DNA of 64,000 nt from Halopiger xanaduensis SH-6 (GTDB lineage Archaea > Halobacteriota > Halobacteria > Halobacteriales > Natrialbaceae): assembly GCF_000217715.1 (NCBI RefSeq), contig NC_015666.1:2802270-2866269 (forward strand), given 5' to 3'. Each line of letters begins with the position of its first letter. Within the stretch, counting starts at the first letter, position 1. Under the pieces are notes generated by a model. That model was not told where the DNA came from, did not search any database, and saw nothing but the letters and a program-made list of their open reading frames with translations. Positions 1 to 8,894 of this stretch are shown one piece after another. A program made the position numbers and the translations under genes.

Positions 1-281
1 CGAAGTACGACTCGCTCTCCGCAACCGAGCTCGTGGACGTCATCGCCGGCCTCGAGATGAACGCCGGTTCGTCGGCCCCGGTCGACCTGCTGGCGGCGAA
101 GATCATCCAGCGCTCGGGGATGCGCACGATCGTCCTCGACGGCACCGATCCGGATCGCATCGCGCGCGCCGTCCGTCACGGCGAACACGACGGGACCGAC
201 GTCGTGCCCGAGGGCGCCGGCGAGGAACCGACCTACTGGGCGAGCGACGAAGACGAGCGAGAGCAAGAGCAAGAGCGATAA
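1..281 (+). CDS. pyrH: UMP kinase, C-terminal part (5' end outside window)
   Basis: Only the last 93 residues or so are present; reading frame starts at base 3. UMP kinase phosphorylates UMP to UDP in pyrimidine nucleotide synthesis in the cytoplasm. The visible part has the family's C-terminal pattern: an AGSSAPVDLLAAKI stretch followed by a beta strand, VLDGTDPDRI, then an HDGT motif, which close the amino-acid-kinase fold in archaeal PyrH. It ends in an acidic tail typical of haloarchaea. The stop is two bases before the lysS start codon, so the two genes are almost certainly cotranscribed; pyrH-lysS adjacency is a common haloarchaeal arrangement. Identity is from family memory of the motifs. 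Confidence 0.85.
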   Translation, partial: KYDSLSATELVDVIAGLEMNAGSSAPVDLLAAKIIQRSGMRTIVLDGTDPDRIARAVRHGEHDGTDVVPEGAGEEPTYWASDEDEREQEQER

Positions 282-283
282 CG

Positions 284-2002
284 ATGAGCGCGGACGACCC
301 AGATTCCGACTCCGGCGCCGATGCCGACCTCGAGACGGCCGTCCCCGACGAGTACAGCCCGTACACCCTCCAGCAAGCGGACGGCGACGACGCGCGCCAC
401 GCCTTCTGGGCGGACGTCGTCGCGGACCGCGTCGAGGCTCAGGAGCCGGACGAACCGATCGTCATCAAGGGCGGCATCTCGCCGTCGGGCGTGCCCCACT
501 TGGGCAACGTCAACGAGATCATGCGCGGGTTCTACGTCGCCGAAGTCCTCCGCGAGCGCGGCTACGAGGTTCGGCAGGTCTTCACCGCCGACGACCGCGA
601 CCCGCTCCGAAAGCTCCCGCGGACCCTCTGTGACCTCGAGGGCAACCTCGTCGATCTCGGCGAGGTCGACGCCGGTGCGCTCGGGCGTAACCTGGGCTCG
701 CCCTACACCGACATCCCGGATCCGTTCGGCTGCTGTGACTCCTACGGCGACCACTTCTCGACCATTATTCAGGACAGCGCCGACGCGCTGGACGTCCCGA
801 TCGACCTCGTCTCGAACACCGAACTGTACGAGAACGGTGACTTAGAGGACGTCACGCGGTTCGTCCTCGAGCATCAGGATCGCGCACGCGATGTTCTCTC
901 GAAGTACCAGGACAAGGTCGACGAGGCGTACGTCCCCTTCAACCCGATCTGCGAGGAGTGTGGCAAGATCACCGAGACGGTGACGAGCGTGGATCTGGAG
1001 GGCGACACGCCAACCGTAGAGTACGAGTGTACCGACATGGACGCCGGCGACCAAACGATCGACGGCTGCGGCCACGAGGGTACTGCCACGCTGCGCGAGG
1101 GCAAACTTCCCTGGCGCTTCGAGTGGCCCGCCCAGTGGCAGGAACTCGGCGTCGACTTCGAGCCCTTCGGCAAGGACCACGCCGAAGGATCGTGGCCCAG
1201 CGGCCAGGACGTCGCGCGAAACGTCCTCGAGATCGAACCGCCCGTCCCGATGGTCTACGAGTGGTTCACTCTGGAGGGCGAGCCCTTCTCCTCCTCCGAG
1301 GGCAACGTCATCCTCGTTTCTGATGTCCTCGAACTGCTCGAGCCCGAAGTCCTGCGCTACTTCTTCGCGAAGGACCCCACGAAGGCCCGGGACTTCAGCA
1401 TCGAACGGCTCGACCAGCTGGTCGACGAGTTCGACCGCCTCGAGGCGATTTACTTCGACGAGATCGAGGCCGACGAGGACGAACGGGCGTTCGCCGAGCG
1501 CGTCTATCCGCTGCTGGTCGACGAGCCGCGAGAGGAGCGAATCCGCCTCCCCTACACCTTTGCCGCGGTGCTCGGGATGTTCGACGATCCCGACCTGCGC
1601 GAGGAGGTCGCCCGCAAGGAGGGCCACATCCCCGACGACGCGCCCGAGTGGGCCGTCGAAGGCGCGCTCGCGCGAGTCGAACGCGCGCGCAACTGGGCGC
1701 GACGCACCGGCAACGAGTTCGACTACGAACTCAAGCGCTCCGAGATTCCGGACCACGACTTCGACGCCGACACCGAGGAGGCGCTCGAGGAACTGGCCGA
1801 CTTCATCGAGGCGGGCCACGATCCCGAAGAGATTCAGGGCGAAATCTACGAGACGGCCAAGCGCCACGACGTCGACATCGGCGACTTCTTCGGCGCCGGC
1901 TACCGCCTGTTCTTCGACGAGGACCAGGGGCCGAAGCTCGGACCGTTCCTCGCGAAGCTCGATCGGGAGTTCGTCGTTGCGCGGCTCCGACGCGAGCGGT
2001 AA
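284..2002 (+). CDS. lysS: Lysyl-tRNA synthetase, class I
   Basis: 572 residues. Charges tRNA-Lys with lysine using ATP. This is the archaeal class I enzyme, unrelated to the class II LysRS of most bacteria. Visible signatures: the HIGH-like motif PSGVPHLGN near residues 68-76; a Cys-rich insertion (CEECGK then a second Cys/His cluster around residues 223-265) that probably binds zinc; and a KMSKS-equivalent loop EPFSSSEGN around residue 336, where Lys is missing as expected for the halophilic form. The C-terminal third is the helical anticodon-binding cage. The first 25 residues are an acidic extension. The ATG start lies two bases after pyrH. Length is normal for the family. Confidence 0.96.
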   Translation: MSADDPDSDSGADADLETAVPDEYSPYTLQQADGDDARHAFWADVVADRVEAQEPDEPIVIKGGISPSGVPHLGNVNEIMRGFYVAEVLRERGYEVRQVFTADDRDPLRKLPRTLCDLEGNLVDLGEVDAGALGRNLGSPYTDIPDPFGCCDSYGDHFSTIIQDSADALDVPIDLVSNTELYENGDLEDVTRFVLEHQDRARDVLSKYQDKVDEAYVPFNPICEECGKITETVTSVDLEGDTPTVEYECTDMDAGDQTIDGCGHEGTATLREGKLPWRFEWPAQWQELGVDFEPFGKDHAEGSWPSGQDVARNVLEIEPPVPMVYEWFTLEGEPFSSSEGNVILVSDVLELLEPEVLRYFFAKDPTKARDFSIERLDQLVDEFDRLEAIYFDEIEADEDERAFAERVYPLLVDEPREERIRLPYTFAAVLGMFDDPDLREEVARKEGHIPDDAPEWAVEGALARVERARNWARRTGNEFDYELKRSEIPDHDFDADTEEALEELADFIEAGHDPEEIQGEIYETAKRHDVDIGDFFGAGYRLFFDEDQGPKLGPFLAKLDREFVVARLRRER

Positions 2003-2084
2003 GCGACGTCTCCGCCGACAGTTCGCGCGTTCCGAATAGACAAAAGCCATTTGAGACCGCCACCCTCAGTTACGGTAGAGATAG

Positions 2085-3932
2085 ATGGATTACGGCTCCC
2101 TCGCGTTCGTCGCACTTTCGGTCCCCGAGCTCTACGGCTCCGAGGTCCTGACGTGGGTCGTCATCGGCCTGCTGCTCTACTGGGCCGGCGTCATCGCCCT
2201 CGAGCGAGCGGACCTGCTCCCGGAGTTTATCGGGACGCAGGGGCCGATGCTGACCTTCCACACCAAGCGCGGCCGGGCGTTGCTCGACCGGCTCGCGCGT
2301 CCCAAACGGTTCTGGCGGGCGTGGGCGAACCTCGGCATCGGGATCGCCCTCGTCGTGATGGTGGCGATGTTCGCCTTCCTGCTGATCGCGGCGATCGGCG
2401 CGCTCTCCTCGCCGCAGCCGTCCTCGGCCGTCCAGCAACCCCGGAACGTCCTCGTCATTCCCGGCGTCAACGACTTCCTGCCGCTCTCGGCGACGCCGGG
2501 CATCGTCTTCGGACTGCTCGTCGGCCTCGTCGTCCACGAGGGCGGCCACGGCCTGCTCTGTCGCGTCGAGGACATCGACATCGACTCGATGGGGATCGTG
2601 ATGCTCGCGATCGTTCCGATGGGGGCGTTCGTCGAACCCGATCAGGAGAGCAGCAAGTCCGCCTCGAGGGGCGGCCGGACGCGGATGTTCGCGGCCGGCG
2701 TGACGAACAACTTCGCGATCACGATCGTCGCCTTCGCCCTGCTGTTCGGCCCGGTCGTCGGCTCGATCGGTCTCGCGCCCGGCGCCGCGGTCGGCGGGGT
2801 TGCACCCGACTCGCCGGCCGCCGCTGCGGACATCGAACCGAACGATCGGATCACCGCGATCAACGGCGAGCCGGTCGCCGATAACGACGCCCTCGAGGAG
2901 CGCATCGAGGCCGCCGAGGGGAACCAGCTCGCCGTCGAACTCAACGGCGAACGGACGGTCGACGTCGAGCGCTCGCTGTTGGTTACCGCGACGGCCGATA
3001 GCAGCATCACCGGACTCCAAACCGGCGACTCGATCGTCGCCGTCAACGGCCAGGAGGTCGCGACCGAAACCGAGTTCCTCGAGGCCCTCGGCGAGGACGA
3101 GGTCGCGACGCTGACGGTCGAGACCGGGGACGGGCGCGAAGAGCGCGAGGTGCCGATCGGCGCGCTCGTGACGGTCGCCGAGGACGGCCCGCTCGCCGAC
3201 GCCGGGGCGCCGGCCGGGACCAACTTCGTCGTGACCAGTTTCGACGGCGAACGAACGGCCACCCAGTCGGAACTCAACGAACTCGTCGGAGAGACTGACC
3301 CCGGCGATCAGGTGACCGTCGCCGGCTACCTCCAAGGCGAGCGCGTCGAGTACGAGGTGACGCTCGGTGAACGGAGCGAGACGACCGGCGGCGGGACCGT
3401 CGGCTATCTCGTCTACCCGGGTTCGGAAATCTCCGGCGTCTCGACGCAAGCGCTCGGCATCCAGCTCTACCCGGCCGACGCGTACCTCTCGGTGCTCGGC
3501 GGCGGGTCTGGCGAGTCCTTCGGCGCGCTCAGCGACTCGTTCCTCGGGAAGATCGGGATCGCGCTCATGCTGCCGATCGCCGGCGTCATCGAGGCACTGC
3601 CGTACAACTTCGCGGGCTTCGCCGGCGGCATCGAGAACTTCTACCAGGCGCAGGGCCCGCTCGGCGCGCTCGGCGACTGGCCGCTGTTCGCGCTCGCGAA
3701 CGCCCTGTTCTGGACCGGGTGGATCAACGTCCAACTGGGCTTCTTCAACTGCATCCCGGCGTTCCCGCTCGACGGCGGCCACATCCTCCGGACGAGCACG
3801 GAGGCGGTCTTCTCCCGGCTCCCGATCGACGCGACCCGCGGGATGGTCCGCGTGGTGACGACGTCGGTCGGCCTGACGATGCTCGTCAGTTTCATAGCGA
3901 TGCTGTTCGGGCCGCAGTTGCTCGCCGGTTGA
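2085..3932 (+). CDS. Site-2 protease family membrane metalloprotease with PDZ domains
   Basis: 615 residues. An intramembrane zinc protease of the S2P/RseP type, expected to cut transmembrane segments of regulatory or stress-related substrates. Seen: a hydrophobic N-terminus, the zinc motif HEGGH near residue 151 inside a membrane segment, two PDZ-like regions between about residues 230 and 440 (repeated GDSIVAVNGQEV-type loops), and the distal motif NCIPAFPLDGGH near residues 555-566 that supplies the third zinc ligand. Both catalytic motifs are intact. It follows lysS by 82 bases and precedes a convergent PadR gene. The substrate is unknown from sequence; no anti-sigma-like gene lies nearby, as expected in archaea. 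Confidence 0.9.
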   Translation: MDYGSLAFVALSVPELYGSEVLTWVVIGLLLYWAGVIALERADLLPEFIGTQGPMLTFHTKRGRALLDRLARPKRFWRAWANLGIGIALVVMVAMFAFLLIAAIGALSSPQPSSAVQQPRNVLVIPGVNDFLPLSATPGIVFGLLVGLVVHEGGHGLLCRVEDIDIDSMGIVMLAIVPMGAFVEPDQESSKSASRGGRTRMFAAGVTNNFAITIVAFALLFGPVVGSIGLAPGAAVGGVAPDSPAAAADIEPNDRITAINGEPVADNDALEERIEAAEGNQLAVELNGERTVDVERSLLVTATADSSITGLQTGDSIVAVNGQEVATETEFLEALGEDEVATLTVETGDGREEREVPIGALVTVAEDGPLADAGAPAGTNFVVTSFDGERTATQSELNELVGETDPGDQVTVAGYLQGERVEYEVTLGERSETTGGGTVGYLVYPGSEISGVSTQALGIQLYPADAYLSVLGGGSGESFGALSDSFLGKIGIALMLPIAGVIEALPYNFAGFAGGIENFYQAQGPLGALGDWPLFALANALFWTGWINVQLGFFNCIPAFPLDGGHILRTSTEAVFSRLPIDATRGMVRVVTTSVGLTMLVSFIAMLFGPQLLAG

Positions 3933-4040
3933 ATTCGGTCCGCCGCTGTTCGCGTTTTCGAGAACGATACCGATCGGATCTGATCCGCTCCGCTCCTCGA
4001 GTCGCCGCCTATTCGTCAGTAACTGCTCGAGACCGCTCGG

Positions 4041-4565
4041 CTACTCCTCCCGATCGATCCCGTGGCGCTCGTAGAACTCCTCAGGAGTCTCCTCGATCCG
4101 CTCGAAGTCGGTCTCGAAGTAGTGTTCGTGGTGTCGGACCACCTGTTCGACGATCCAGCGGCTGAACTCTTCGTCGAACCGCCACTCGCCGTCCTGCTCG
4201 GGGATCTCGAACCGGTCGTCGGTCGAAAACGCCGCGTAGACGTGGAAAAAGCCCAGGATGACGTCGGCGAAGTCCTTCGCCTTCTCCGCGCCGCCCTCGC
4301 GGCGCTCCTCGAGTTCCGCGCGGCCGTCCTCGGTGAGTTCGAAGTACTTCCGATCGGGTTCGTCCTCGCGCTCGATGCGCTCGGCCCAGCCCTTCTCCTC
4401 GAACTTGTAGAGGATCGGGTACACCGACCCGTAGGAGGGCTCCCAGTGCCCACCGCTGATCTCGCGGATCTCCTTCAAAATCTCGTAGCCGTACCGGGGC
4501 TTCTCCTCGAGTAACTCGAGGACGAGATAGGCGATGAGTCCTTTCGGGGGCCCGCTTTTCCGCAT
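4041..4565 (-). CDS. PadR family transcriptional regulator
   Basis: 174 residues. Winged-helix DNA-binding repressor. The N-terminal domain carries the PadR pattern (LIAYLVLELLEEKPRYGYEIL, then YGSVYPILYKFEEKGW) at about residues 9-60; the rest is helical and acidic, probably for dimerisation. An ATG at 4577 would add four residues, but the TTTACG TATA-like box at 4591-4597 lies about 29 bases from the ATG at 4565, which fits a leaderless transcript from that start. The divergent neighbour is pitA, so pitA is a possible target, although that is only inferred from position. No ligand-binding residues can be named. Confidence 0.85.
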   Translation of the reverse strand: MRKSGPPKGLIAYLVLELLEEKPRYGYEILKEIREISGGHWEPSYGSVYPILYKFEEKGWAERIEREDEPDRKYFELTEDGRAELEERREGGAEKAKDFADVILGFFHVYAAFSTDDRFEIPEQDGEWRFDEEFSRWIVEQVVRHHEHYFETDFERIEETPEEFYERHGIDREE

Positions 4566-4587
4566 GTACGCGGCCATTTAAACGGGC

Positions 4588-4600
4588 GTACGTAAAGGGT
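4588..4600 (-). promoter_or_regulatory. Promoter of the PadR gene with palindromic CGTACG core
   Basis: On the minus strand the sequence reads CTTTACGTACGCC upstream of the PadR start. The TATA-like TTTACG is 25-30 bases from the chosen start codon. The GTACG/CGTAC symmetry overlapping the box would suit autoregulation by a dimeric winged-helix repressor; that role is inferred. Confidence 0.4.
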
Positions 4601-4742
4601 TTCGGTCGGGTCGATTCGCGCGCGTCGGATGCGGGCGAATCGGGGCGCAGCCGTCGCCACAGCGGCCGACGGTCGATTCTCGATTCCTGCGAGTCCGTCC
4701 GAAACCCGGTCCTTCTTAGCGGTCCCGTCCTAACCCGCCACT

Positions 4743-6296
4743 ATGGAACGACGACGACCACCGCAGACCGAGGAAGGCTGGTACGTCCTCCACGACTTCC
4801 GATCGATCGACTGGGACGCGTGGCGCGACGCGCCGGCCCGCCGCCGCGAACGGGCGATCGACGAGGGTATCGAATTCCTCTCGGCCGCAGAACGCGTCGA
4901 CGACGCCGAGGAAGGTGATTCGGCGGTATTCTCGGTGCTCGGACACAAGGCCGATCTGCTGATCCTCCACCTCCGACCGACGCTTTCCGACATCGACGCC
5001 TTAGAGCGGTCCTTCGAACACACGGCGCTGGCCGAGTTCACCGAGCGCGCCGACTCCTACCTCTCGGTAACCGAAGTCTCGGGCTACATGTCCCAGGAGT
5101 ACTTCGAGGAGGACGGCGAGGTCGAGGATCAGGGCATGAAGCGGTACATCGAGACCCGCATCAAGCCCTCGATCCCCGACACCGACTTTATGAGTTTCTA
5201 CCCGATGGACAAGCGCCGCGGCGAGGAGGACAACTGGTACGACCTGCCCTTCGACGAGCGTGCGGAGCACCTCTCGAGCCACGGCGAGATCGGCAAGCAG
5301 TACGCGGGCCGCGTGACCCAGATCATCTCCGGGAGCATCGGCCTCGACGACTTCGAGTGGGGCGTGACGCTGTTCGGCGACGATCCGACGGACGTCAAGG
5401 ACCTGCTCTACGAGATGCGGTTCGACCCGTCGACCTCCCGCTACGCGGAGTTCGGTCAGTTCCTCTCGGCCCGGCGGTTCCCGCCGGAGAACCTCGGCGC
5501 GTTCCTCGCGGGCGAACCGGTTCCGCAGGAGGGCGAGGCCGAGCATGGACACGGCCACGGTAGCGGTCACCCCCACTCGGACGGCGAGTCCGGCGGTCAT
5601 CACGGCCACGGCGACGCCGACTCGAGCGGCCACCCCCACGGCGATTCGGACGGTGACGGCGGTCACGGCCACGACCACGGCAGCGGCGGCCCCCACGACG
5701 AAGACGACGACGTCCGCGACGAACTCGAGGAAATCGGCGTCTACGCGGGCCAGCCCCACGGCGAGGACGTCCACGCGGTCGTCCTCTACTCCGAAGCCGA
5801 CACCGACGAACTCTTCGAGGAGGTCGAAGGCCTCCGGAAGAACTTCGACCACTACGACACCCACGTCAAGACCGCGGTCTACGAGCCCCACGACGGGGAC
5901 GGCGAAGCCGGCGTCGTCAGTCTCTGGGAGACCGAGCGCGCCGCGGACACGGCCGCCGGCTTCCTCGCCGATCTACCCGACGTCGTCCGCCAGGCGGGCG
6001 ACGACGACGCGGACTCCTGGGGCACGATGGGGATGTTCTACACCGTCAAGCCCGAGCACCGCTCCGACTTCGTCGGCACCTTCGACGACGTCGGCGCCAT
6101 TCTCGAGGACATGGACGGCCACCGGAAGACCGACCTCCTCGCGAACCGCGAGGACGAGAACGACATGTTCATCGCCAGCCGCTGGGACGCCCGCGAGGAC
6201 GCCATGCAGTTCTTCCGCAGCGACGAGTTCTCCGAGACCGTCGAGTGGGGCCGCGACGTCCTGGCGGACCGGCCGCGTCACGTCTTCCTTGCCTAA
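4743..6296 (+). CDS. pitA: PitA-like fusion: chlorite dismutase family haem protein plus antibiotic-biosynthesis-monooxygenase domain
   Basis: 517 residues. Residues about 1-260 are a chlorite-dismutase/coproheme-decarboxylase-type domain, with the family blocks FYPMDKRRGEEDNWY, QYAGRVTQIISGSIGLDDFEWGV and YEMRFDPSTSRYAEFG. A His/Gly/Asp-rich linker at about 265-325 (many HGHG and HPH groups) looks able to bind metal. Residues about 335-517 form a dimeric alpha-beta-barrel of the monooxygenase family. This domain order is that of the haloarchaeal PitA protein described in Haloferax volcanii. Haloarchaea are thought to make haem by the sirohaem route, so coproheme decarboxylation is not a safe assignment; haem handling or oxidant defence is more cautious. 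It lies divergent from a PadR gene. Confidence 0.88.
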   Translation: MERRRPPQTEEGWYVLHDFRSIDWDAWRDAPARRRERAIDEGIEFLSAAERVDDAEEGDSAVFSVLGHKADLLILHLRPTLSDIDALERSFEHTALAEFTERADSYLSVTEVSGYMSQEYFEEDGEVEDQGMKRYIETRIKPSIPDTDFMSFYPMDKRRGEEDNWYDLPFDERAEHLSSHGEIGKQYAGRVTQIISGSIGLDDFEWGVTLFGDDPTDVKDLLYEMRFDPSTSRYAEFGQFLSARRFPPENLGAFLAGEPVPQEGEAEHGHGHGSGHPHSDGESGGHHGHGDADSSGHPHGDSDGDGGHGHDHGSGGPHDEDDDVRDELEEIGVYAGQPHGEDVHAVVLYSEADTDELFEEVEGLRKNFDHYDTHVKTAVYEPHDGDGEAGVVSLWETERAADTAAGFLADLPDVVRQAGDDDADSWGTMGMFYTVKPEHRSDFVGTFDDVGAILEDMDGHRKTDLLANREDENDMFIASRWDAREDAMQFFRSDEFSETVEWGRDVLADRPRHVFLA

Positions 6297-6401
6297 TCCG
6301 TTCGAGTCGCATTTTCACTTGCAGCGTCGGTGAGTAGTTTCGTACCGTCTCGGTTGCCCCGTTGGCTGTTTGACTCCGCAGAGCCTGCTCGAGTCGCGCC
6401 G

Positions 6402-6590
6402 TCAGATCCGGCCCGAATCCGTCGTCCGATCGTAGAAGAAGTAGCCCGCGACCCCCGCGAGCCCGAGGACGAGCGTGACGTAGGGCCAGTAGCCGGCGTC
6501 GCGGTCCGTCAGAAACGCGTGTCCGGCGACGAAGATTGCGAACCCGATATGGCCGGCCAGCGTCGCGACGAGGAACGCGGCGAAATCCAT
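6402..6590 (-). CDS. Small two-helix membrane protein
   Basis: 62 residues from the ATG at 6590; a GTG three codons upstream is also possible. Two hydrophobic segments (about residues 3-24 and 33-53) separated by a short polar loop (HAFLTDRDAGYW), then a charged C-terminus. No domain is recognised. It shares G+C and codon use with its neighbours and sits between pitA and a DUF5611-type gene, both leaving it isolated in orientation and spacing. Small membrane proteins of this kind are common and mostly uncharacterised in haloarchaea. Confidence 0.65.
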   Translation of the reverse strand: MDFAAFLVATLAGHIGFAIFVAGHAFLTDRDAGYWPYVTLVLGLAGVAGYFFYDRTTDSGRI

Positions 6591-6768
6591 TACTCTCACT
6601 CGAGCGGTGTCGCGTCGCGATAATAGCGGTTTCGAAGCCAGTCGTCGATGCGGCTTCCGGACGCAAGACGGGCGCGAGGCTGGGCGCAGTATCCGGTACG
6701 GCTCCGAGAACGAGCAGCGCTGTACGATACGTGACGACCGTGACTGTAAGCGGTACGAACGCCTGCGA

Positions 6769-7158
6769 TTACGTGTCCACGTCGTGATCCGGGTCGTCTT
6801 CGACGGCCCGCTTCATCGAGTCGCGACGGGCCTTCGCGTCGCGCCCGGTCGCCTCGAGCAGGAAGTCGTTTTTGAGGTCGACGGCCTCGCCCGCGGCCTC
6901 GAGCTCGTCGGGGCCGAGTTCGGTGGGATCGCGCTCGTGGAACTCGACGCCGAGCTTGTCCTTCTTGCCGGAGTATTCGACGGCGCCGACGACGATCTTC
7001 TCGAAGACGGGGTTGTCGGGCTCTCCGATGACGAAGAGGTCGCTGCCCTTGTACTCCTCGGTGCCCGTGATGGGGCCGAAGTACTCCTCGATCGTCGTCT
7101 CCATGTCGGGGATTCGCTCCTCGAGGTACTCACCGCGACGCATCTTGTACTCCTTCAT
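6769..7158 (-). CDS. DUF5611-type conserved archaeal protein
   Basis: 129 residues. The sequence begins MKEYKMRRGEYLEERIPDM and contains a long alternation of beta strands (YKGSDLFVIGEPDNPVFEKIVVGAVEYSGKKDKLGVEFHERD), matching my memory of the DUF5611 family. The C-terminal third is helical and acidic. No catalytic residues stand out and the function is unknown. A TATA-like box (GAGGTAAAC on the minus strand, 7183-7191) lies about 29 bases before the start, implying a leaderless message. Soluble and cytoplasmic, by absence of membrane segments. Confidence 0.7.
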   Translation of the reverse strand: MKEYKMRRGEYLEERIPDMETTIEEYFGPITGTEEYKGSDLFVIGEPDNPVFEKIVVGAVEYSGKKDKLGVEFHERDPTELGPDELEAAGEAVDLKNDFLLEATGRDAKARRDSMKRAVEDDPDHDVDT

Positions 7159-7247
7159 GGATTGGTAGATACACGGCGGACTGTTTACCTCTTTTCATAG
7201 ACGACGTGGGCGACGTTCCCGCCTGTGCGGGCGAAACCGCCGGATAC

Positions 7248-8321
7248 TTATCGGCGGGGCCGTTCGCCGAGGTACCCCTTCCGGCAGTCGGGACAGATGT
7301 CGCCGGCGCGCAGCGAGGCGCGGTCGTCGGACGCGACGAAGTCGCAGCGCGGACAGTAGAATTCGGTCGGGACGCCGTCCTCGTCCGGCCCGGTGTCCTC
7401 GGCGGGCGTCGGCGCCGCCCCGGCGCGTTCGATACCGGTGTCGGGTTCGGAATCGGCTTCGGTGGCCGCCTCGGCGTCGATTTCGGCTTCGGCGCCGGAG
7501 CCGACGTCCGCACCCGCGATGTCGCTTCCCGTCGTCTCGATGTCGCTCATCGTCGAGCCGGCGTCGACCGTCGTTCCGGCGTCGCTCCCCGTCGAGCCGG
7601 CGTCGACCGTCGTTCCGGCGTCGCTCCCCGTCGCGCCGGCGGTCGTCGAATCGTGCTCGAGGACGACCGCGTCGTCCTCCGCGGGGTCGTGGTCGTCGCC
7701 GATCCCGTCGTCGGGCCACGCGGTCGGCTCGTCGTCGGCACCGACCGGCGGACCGACGTCGTCGGTGTCGGGCCACTCGCCGCGGCCGCGGTCGCGGTCG
7801 GCCGCCTCGTCGAGGGTGTCTTCGATGATCTCGCCGTCGTCGGTGATCGGCTCGCCGTTCTCGTCGGTGGGCTGGTCGGAGTCGACGTCAGCGTCCGCGG
7901 GCGCGTCCGTTTCGGCGGCCGCGTTCGCGTCCGCCTCGGCGGCACCCGCTGCCGGCTGTGCAGCGTCATCGCTGCTGTCGCTCGCGTCGGCATCGGCGTC
8001 GATGAATTCGACGTCCTCGCCGGCTGCGACGTCGGTATCGGCGGCAGCAGCGTCCGCGCGGGCTTGCGCCGGTTGATCGGACTGAGACGGTACGTCGGAA
8101 TCGGCTGTCGGTTCGGGATCGTCGGGCAGTGAGTCGCCGTCCGCACCAGCCGAGAGGCTCGTGACCTCGGTGTTCTCGCTGATGACGTGTCGCTCGCCGC
8201 AGCGAGTACACTCCTCGTACTCCTGGACGGTAACGACGACCTCGCTGCCCCGTTCTTCGCGCTCGCGTTCGACTTCGGCGTCGCCGTAGTCGTGTCCGAG
8301 CAGCGAACATCGCAGGACCAT
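7248..8321 (-). CDS. Conserved haloarchaeal zinc-ribbon protein with long acidic linker (DUF7093-type)
   Basis: 357 residues. The N-terminal 60 residues hold a probable half zinc site (CTRCGERH) and start with MVLRCSLLGHDYGD, a pattern I recall from a haloarchaeal DUF family. The C-terminal 45 residues carry a classic two-CxxC ribbon (CPRCDF and CPDCRKGY). Between them lie about 240 residues of Asp/Ala/Glu/Thr-rich low-complexity sequence, probably disordered, including two exact 13-residue repeats. A strong TATA box (TTTTTTATGG, minus strand, 8346-8355) about 29 bases upstream indicates a leaderless transcript. Two separated zinc modules suggest nucleic-acid or protein binding; the role is unknown. 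Confidence 0.7.
   Translation of the reverse strand: MVLRCSLLGHDYGDAEVEREREERGSEVVVTVQEYEECTRCGERHVISENTEVTSLSAGADGDSLPDDPEPTADSDVPSQSDQPAQARADAAAADTDVAAGEDVEFIDADADASDSSDDAAQPAAGAAEADANAAAETDAPADADVDSDQPTDENGEPITDDGEIIEDTLDEAADRDRGRGEWPDTDDVGPPVGADDEPTAWPDDGIGDDHDPAEDDAVVLEHDSTTAGATGSDAGTTVDAGSTGSDAGTTVDAGSTMSDIETTGSDIAGADVGSGAEAEIDAEAATEADSEPDTGIERAGAAPTPAEDTGPDEDGVPTEFYCPRCDFVASDDRASLRAGDICPDCRKGYLGERPRR
7552..7629. repeat. Two tandem 39-base units inside the zinc-ribbon protein gene
   Basis: Units start at 7552 and 7591 and are essentially identical, encoding two copies of a 13-residue Gly/Ser/Asp/Thr segment in the disordered linker. The period is a multiple of three, so copy-number change would keep the reading frame. 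Confidence 0.75.
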
Positions 8322-8539
8322 TGTCCCACCGTTCCGACCCAGGCCATAAAAAACATACCGCCCGGAATCTCCGGTCTCCTGTCACGTTCCTGCCCGAACG
8401 GGTGTCGGCGGCACGCGTCCGTGTCGTCGGTTGCTTCTGTCCTACATAGTCGGCCGCCGGTCGGTCCGTCCGAGGAACCGGTCCGATCGTTTGTGAGAAC
8501 GGCAAACGTCAAATCCCGGGTCGTCGAATACCCGAACGG

Positions 8540-8839
8540 ATGAGAGCAAAGCGGGAGTTCCGCGACCGGGAGGGGACGGAGGTTGCGGTCCTCGACGAAC
8601 TCGTCGATCGCGCCGACGACGGGATGACCGTGTTCGAGCTTCGAGCGGCCGTCGAGACCGACATCGACGACCTCGAGGAGGCCCTCTCGACGCTGAAGGA
8701 CGACAATCTGATCGTCGTCGAGAAGAACGCCGGCGAGACGGTGATCAAGCCCGACGAGCGGGTGGTTCCCGACGCGCCGGCGGACGAGGGGGACGACCAA
8801 TCGATCAGCGAGTGGCTCCGCGATCGACTCCCATTTTGA
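8540..8839 (+). CDS. Small winged-helix-like protein (DUF6432-type)
   Basis: 99 residues. The first 65 residues read as a compact helix-turn-helix/winged-helix (VLDELVDRADDGMTVFELRAAV, then DIDDLEEALSTLKDDNLIVVEK with a following beta hairpin), followed by an acidic tail and a conserved-looking hydrophobic end (SEWLRDRLPF). Probably a DNA-binding or adaptor protein; the DUF6432 label is from memory. It is 55 bases upstream of the YgfZ-like gene in the same direction and may be cotranscribed. Confidence 0.65.
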   Translation: MRAKREFRDREGTEVAVLDELVDRADDGMTVFELRAAVETDIDDLEEALSTLKDDNLIVVEKNAGETVIKPDERVVPDAPADEGDDQSISEWLRDRLPF

Positions 8840-8894
8840 GTCGTTCGAGTATCGAATCGAAACGCCTGAGGGGCGCAGGCCCCAGCTAGTAGCT

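Noticed and set aside
2070-3782. Long minus-strand open frame across the site-2 protease gene
   Set aside because: Arg/Asp/Gly-rich shadow with no recognisable domain; the plus strand has intact protease motifs.
8870-8883. Hairpin GGGGC-GCAG-GCCCC before the YgfZ-like gene as a terminator
   Set aside because: No T-run follows on either strand and it lies only 11 bases from the start codon; its role cannot be told.
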